Assembly (NCBI GenBank): GCA_015501595.1 | Contig: JADNRX010000101.1 | Location: 90,852-154,851, forward strand | Reading direction: 5' to 3' | Source of the DNA: Hymenopellis radicata | Lineage: Eukaryota > Basidiomycota > Agaricomycetes > Agaricales > Physalacriaceae | DNA length: 64,000 nt | Shown: in pieces, positions 58,701-64,000 of the stretch | Position numbering within the stretch: the first letter of the stretch is position 1 | Layout: the number at the start of each line of letters is the position of its first letter | The notes under the pieces: generated by a model | Databases searched by the model: none | What the model was told of the DNA's origin: nothing | What the model saw: the letters and a program-made list of their open reading frames with translations, nothing else | Program-made: the position numbers and the translations under genes

Positions 58701-61700
58701 GTGAAGGCAAACTCCAGACTGAGTACTGACTGAAGTGTTGAGTTGAAAATGCGCAGACGTGTCCGAATGAGGTGTTTGAACTGCGACTGTGTTGTGTATT
58801 CGAATGAAGGTGTTTCCGCAAGCGTTTCAAGATGACGGGACCAAGTCTCAAAGTGTGAGTGTGCGCGCCGTACTTGCATCCGTCTCAAGAGTACGTCGAG
58901 ACAGATCGTGAGTCGAGATGAGTTGCACGTGTTGAGTTGAGAGGCGACGGGCGAAGACGGGAGGAAGGTGACGTCGAGGGTATGCTTCGCAGTGTGCTCT
59001 TATCTCGAATAGACGGTACCAGCCCCGAGATGGTTAGGATTAGGTGGTGATGGCGAGGGTTAGTAGGATTGGGGAAGAGATACAGTATAGCGTATAATAT
59101 ATAATAAATGATAATGATTATAACTCAATGAACGGCAGGCGGCCAACGGCCGCCGTTCAACACACGTCTCAATCGAAACGCGCTTCTCGAGTGGGCGACG
59201 GCGGGCGGGGCGAGGCGCCGGGGCGGGGGAAGATCCGAGTCAAGTCGAACTGAACACGATCTTGAGAGGCAAGTCAAGACGGCGTTCAACTGTTCAAAGT
59301 GAGTCTGATCTCAATCAGCGTCTTTGCAGTGAAGTCAAGGTGAAGGCAAACTCCAGACTGAGTACTGACTGAAGTGTTGAGTTGAAAATGCGCAGACGTG
59401 TCCGAATGAGGTGTTTGAACTGCGACTGTGTTGTGTATTCGAATGAAGGTGTTTCCGCAAGCGTTTCAAGATGACGGGACCAAGTCTCAAAGTGTGAGTG
59501 TGCGCGCCGTACTTGCATCCGTCTCAAGAGTACGTCGAGACAGATCGTGAGTCGAGATGAGTTGCACGTGTTGAGTTGAGAGGCGACGGGCGAAGACGGG
59601 AGGAAGGTGACGTCGAGGGTATGCTTCGCAGTGTGCTCTTATCTCGAATAGACGGTACCAGCCCCGAGATGGTTAGGATTAGGTGGTGATGGCGAGGGTT
59701 AGTAGGATTGGGGAAGAGATACAGTATAGCGTATAATATATAATAAATGATAATGATTATAACTCAATGAACGGCAGGCGGCCAACGGCCGCCGTTCAAC
59801 ACACGTCTCAATCGAAACGCGCTTCTCGAGTGGGCGACGGCGGGCGGGGCGAGGCGCCGGGGCGGGGGAAGATCCGAGTCAAGTCGAACTGAACACGATC
59901 TTGAGAGGCAAGTCAAGACGGCGTTCAACTGTTCAAAGTGAGTCTGATCTCAATCAGCGTCTTTGCAGTGAAGTCAAGGTGAAGGCAAACTCCAGACTGA
60001 GTACTGACTGAAGTGTTGAGTTGAAAATGCGCAGACGTGTCCGAATGAGGTGTTTGAACTGCGACTGTGTTGTGTATTCGAATGAAGGTGTTTCCGCAAG
60101 CGTTTCAAGATGACGGGACCAAGTCTCAAAGTGTGAGTGTGCGCGCCGTACTTGCATCCGTCTCAAGAGTACGTCGAGACAGATCGTGAGTCGAGATGAG
60201 TTGCACGTGTTGAGTTGAGAGGCGACGGGCGAAGACGGGAGGAAGGTGACGTCGAGGGTATGCTTCGCAGTGTGCTCTTATCTCGAATAGACGGTACCAG
60301 CCCCGAGATGGTTAGGATTAGGTGGTGATGGCGAGGGTTAGTAGGATTGGGGAAGAGATACAGTATAGCGTATAATATATAATAAATGATAATGATTATA
60401 ACTCAATGAACGGCAGGCGGCCAACGGCCGCCGTTCAACACACGTCTCAATCGAAACGCGCTTCTCGAGTGGGCGACGGCGGGCGGGGCGAGGCGCCGGG
60501 GCGGGGGAAGATCCGAGTCAAGTCGAACTGAACACGATCTTGAGAGGCAAGTCAAGACGGCGTTCAACTGTTCAAAGTGAGTCTGATCTCAATCAGCGTC
60601 TTTGCAGTGAAGTCAAGGTGAAGGCAAACTCCAGACTGAGTACTGACTGAAGTGTTGAGTTGAAAATGCGCAGACGTGTCCGAATGAGGTGTTTGAACTG
60701 CGACTGTGTTGTGTATTCGAATGAAGGTGTTTCCGCAAGCGTTTCAAGATGACGGGACCAAGTCTCAAAGTGTGAGTGTGCGCGCCGTACTTGCATCCGT
60801 CTCAAGAGTACGTCGAGACAGATCGTGAGTCGAGATGAGTTGCACGTGTTGAGTTGAGAGGCGACGGGCGAAGACGGGAGGAAGGTGACGTCGAGGGTAT
60901 GCTTCGCAGTGTGCTCTTATCTCGAATAGACGGTACCAGCCCCGAGATGGTTAGGATTAGGTGGTGATGGCGAGGGTTAGTAGGATTGGGGAAGAGATAC
61001 AGTATAGCGTATAATATATAATAAATGATAATGATTATAACTCAATGAACGGCAGGCGGCCAACGGCCGCCGTTCAACACACGTCTCAATCGAAACGCGC
61101 TTCTCGAGTGGGCGACGGCGGGCGGGGCGAGGCGCCGGGGCGGGGGAAGATCCGAGTCAAGTCGAACTGAACACGATCTTGAGAGGCAAGTCAAGACGGC
61201 GTTCAACTGTTCAAAGTGAGTCTGATCTCAATCAGCGTCTTTGCAGTGAAGTCAAGGTGAAGGCAAACTCCAGACTGAGTACTGACTGAAGTGTTGAGTT
61301 GAAAATGCGCAGACGTGTCCGAATGAGGTGTTTGAACTGCGACTGTGTTGTGTATTCGAATGAAGGTGTTTCCGCAAGCGTTTCAAGATGACGGGACCAA
61401 GTCTCAAAGTGTGAGTGTGCGCGCCGTACTTGCATCCGTCTCAAGAGTACGTCGAGACAGATCGTGAGTCGAGATGAGTTGCACGTGTTGAGTTGAGAGG
61501 CGACGGGCGAAGACGGGAGGAAGGTGACGTCGAGGGTATGCTTCGCAGTGTGCTCTTATCTCGAATAGACGGTACCAGCCCCGAGATGGTTAGGATTAGG
61601 TGGTGATGGCGAGGGTTAGTAGGATTGGGGAAGAGATACAGTATAGCGTATAATATATAATAAATGATAATGATTATAACTCAATGAACGGCAGGCGGCC

Positions 61701-64000
61701 AACGGCCGCCGTTCAACACACGTCTCAATCGAAACGCGCTTCTCGAGTGGGCGACGGCGGGCGGGGCGAGGCGCCGGGGCGGGGGAAGATCCGAGTCAAG
61801 TCGAACTGAACACGATCTTGAGAGGCAAGTCAAGACGGCGTTCAACTGTTCAAAGTGAGTCTGATCTCAATCAGCGTCTTTGCAGTGAAGTCAAGGTGAA
61901 GGCAAACTCCAGACTGAGTACTGACTGAAGTGTTGAGTTGAAAATGCGCAGACGTGTCCGAATGAGGTGTTTGAACTGCGACTGTGTTGTGTATTCGAAT
62001 GAAGGTGTTTCCGCAAGCGTTTCAAGATGACGGGACCAAGTCTCAAAGTGTGAGTGTGCGCGCCGTACTTGCATCCGTCTCAAGAGTACGTCGAGACAGA
62101 TCGTGAGTCGAGATGAGTTGCACGTGTTGAGTTGAGAGGCGACGGGCGAAGACGGGAGGAAGGTGACGTCGAGGGTATGCTTCGCAGTGTGCTCTTATCT
62201 CGAATAGACGGTACCAGCCCCGAGATGGTTAGGATTAGGTGGTGATGGCGAGGGTTAGTAGGATTGGGGAAGAGATACAGTATAGCGTATAATATATAAT
62301 AAATGATAATGATTATAACTCAATGAACGGCAGGCGGCCAACGGCCGCCGTTCAACACACGTCTCAATCGAAACGCGCTTCTCGAGTGGGCGACGGCGGG
62401 CGGGGCGAGGCGCCGGGGCGGGGGAAGATCCGAGTCAAGTCGAACTGAACACGATCTTGAGAGGCAAGTCAAGACGGCGTTCAACTGTTCAAAGTGAGTC
62501 TGATCTCAATCAGCGTCTTTGCAGTGAAGTCAAGGTGAAGGCAAACTCCAGACTGAGTACTGACTGAAGTGTTGAGTTGAAAATGCGCAGACGTGTCCGA
62601 ATGAGGTGTTTGAACTGCGACTGTGTTGTGTATTCGAATGAAGGTGTTTCCGCAAGCGTTTCAAGATGACGGGACCAAGTCTCAAAGTGTGAGTGTGCGC
62701 GCCGTACTTGCATCCGTCTCAAGAGTACGTCGAGACAGATCGTGAGTCGAGATGAGTTGCACGTGTTGAGTTGAGAGGCGACGGGCGAAGACGGGAGGAA
62801 GGTGACGTCGAGGGTATGCTTCGCAGTGTGCTCTTATCTCGAATAGACGGTACCAGCCCCGAGATGGTTAGGATTAGGTGGTGATGGCGAGGGTTAGTAG
62901 GATTGGGGAAGAGATACAGTATAGCGTATAATATATAATAAATGATAATGATTATAACTCAATGAACGGCAGGCGGCCAACGGCCGCCGTTCAACACACG
63001 TCTCAATCGAAACGCGCTTCTCGAGTGGGCGACGGCGGGCGGGGCGAGGCGCCGGGGCGGGGGAAGATCCGAGTCAAGTCGAACTGAACACGATCTTGAG
63101 AGGCAAGTCAAGACGGCGTTCAACTGTTCAAAGTGAGTCTGATCTCAATCAGCGTCTTTGCAGTGAAGTCAAGGTGAAGGCAAACTCCAGACTGAGTACT
63201 GACTGAAGTGTTGAGTTGAAAATGCGCAGACGTGTCCGAATGAGGTGTTTGAACTGCGACTGTGTTGTGTATTCGAATGAAGGTGTTTCCGCAAGCGTTT
63301 CAAGATGACGGGACCAAGTCTCAAAGTGTGAGTGTGCGCGCCGTACTTGCATCCGTCTCAAGAGTACGTCGAGACAGATCGTGAGTCGAGATGAGTTGCA
63401 CGTGTTGAGTTGAGAGGCGACGGGCGAAGACGGGAGGAAGGTGACGTCGAGGGTATGCTTCGCAGTGTGCTCTTATCTCGAATAGACGGTACCAGCCCCG
63501 AGATGGTTAGGATTAGGTGGTGATGGCGAGGGTTAGTAGGATTGGGGAAGAGATACAGTATAGCGTATAATATATAATAAATGATAATGATTATAACTCA
63601 ATGAACGGCAGGCGGCCAACGGCCGCCGTTCAACACACGTCTCAATCGAAACGCGCTTCTCGAGTGGGCGACGGCGGGCGGGGCGAGGCGCCGGGGCGGG
63701 GGAAGATCCGAGTCAAGTCGAACTGAACACGATCTTGAGAGGCAAGTCAAGACGGCGTTCAACTGTTCAAAGTGAGTCTGATCTCAATCAGCGTCTTTGC
63801 AGTGAAGTCAAGGTGAAGGCAAACTCCAGACTGAGTACTGACTGAAGTGTTGAGTTGAAAATGCGCAGACGTGTCCGAATGAGGTGTTTGAACTGCGACT
63901 GTGTTGTGTATTCGAATGAAGGTGTTTCCGCAAGCGTTTCAAGATGACGGGACCAAGTCTCAAAGTGTGAGTGTGCGCGCCGTACTTGCATCCGTCTCAA
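55740..64000 (+). repeat. Satellite family B units
   Basis: Units from about 55.8 kb have GGTACCAGCCCC, GCGTATAATATATA, GAGGCGCCGGGCGGGG, AACACGATCTTGAG, AAATGCGCAGACG and GACGGGACC instead of the family A bases. The first four differ in the two G-runs of CGCCGGG(G)CGGGG(G)AAG, giving 637, 638, 638 and then 639 bp. All later units appear identical. Confidence 0.85.

Larger units (their letters stand above)
51083..64000 (+). repeat. Satellite array, about 20 tandem units of 630-639 bp, runs off the right edge
   Basis: The block beginning GTCAAGGTGAAGGCAAACTC recurs head to tail from about 51083 to the window end, at spacings of 634, 634, 633, 630, 630 and 631 and then 637-639 bp. From about 58.0 kb on, the spacing is constant at 639 bp and the units look identical. 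Each unit contains CACGTG, TGACGTC, a telomere-like GGTTAGGATTAGG/GAGGGTTAG patch, an AT-rich palindrome and a GC hairpin. Open frames recur on both strands (a 70-codon minus frame in nearly all units) but have non-coding character and vary with indels. Probably subtelomeric satellite; a centromeric or other heterochromatic satellite is the alternative. Confidence 0.95.

Noticed and set aside
51083..64000. Recurrent open frames (107 codons +, 70 codons -) in the satellite units
   Set aside because: They overlap on opposite strands, the plus frame is broken by indels in many units, and composition is that of the repeat. Recurrence follows from repeat copying, not coding selection.
51083..64000. 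CRISPR-like or 5S rRNA tandem array
   Set aside because: Units are about 635 bp with no short repeat/spacer pattern, and no 5S rRNA sequence or tRNA arm was found in the unit.

Overview
The window looks like nuclear DNA of a mushroom-forming basidiomycete (Agaricomycetes). Genes are split by many introns of about 45-65 bp with GTRNGT-type donors. Several products belong to families expanded or typical in that class: GMC oxidoreductase, membrane-anchored GH5 exo-glucanase, S28 peptidase, DUF6534-like membrane protein and DUF6699-like protein. Housekeeping genes (importin-7/8, Get4, phosphatidylserine synthase, TANGO2, a Zn2Cys6 regulator) are clearly eukaryotic and fungal in style. All gene calls come from reading exons and splice sites by eye.

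Layout. 1-3339 (-): 5' part of an importin-7/8 karyopherin gene running off the left edge. 4.0-10.8 kb: a rearranged block with a broken DUF6699-like gene, two small zinc-ribbon genes with strong TATA boxes, a frameshifted Get4 gene, and an inverted, truncated second Get4 copy that carries its own promoter copy. 10.9-13.8 kb: two multi-pass membrane protein genes on opposite strands. 16.9-19.8 kb (+): a GMC oxidoreductase. 21.8-23.7 kb (+): the fuller DUF6699-like gene. 24.47 kb (-): an intron-containing tRNA-His. 24.8-27.3 kb (-): a type II membrane-anchored GH5 exo-beta-1,3-glucanase. 32.7-34.8 kb (-): a base-exchange-type phosphatidylserine synthase. 36.5-38.1 kb (+): a GAL4-type transcription factor. 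38.5-39.6 kb (-): TANGO2. 46.0-48.1 kb (+): an S28 serine peptidase with apparent frameshifts. 27.3-32.7 kb and 39.6-45.9 kb hold no gene I can recognise.

The right 13 kb (51.08 kb to the edge) is a head-to-tail satellite of about 20 units of 630-639 bp. There are two sequence families that meet near 55.7 kb. Every unit carries telomere-like TTAGG motifs, an AT-rich palindrome and a GC-rich hairpin. Just left of it, CACGG/CACGTCC-rich low-complexity tracts in opposite orientations flank a degraded zinc-finger ORF. The right end is therefore probably a subtelomere (or another heterochromatic block), with gene decay and duplication increasing around it.

The genes do not form one pathway. Secretory and cell-surface functions (tail-anchored protein insertion, Golgi/ER TANGO2, phospholipid synthesis, secreted peptidase, glucanase, oxidoreductase) sit among lineage-specific families. 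Single-base losses recur both in genes and in the satellite, so some apparent pseudogenes may be uncorrected long-read consensus errors.
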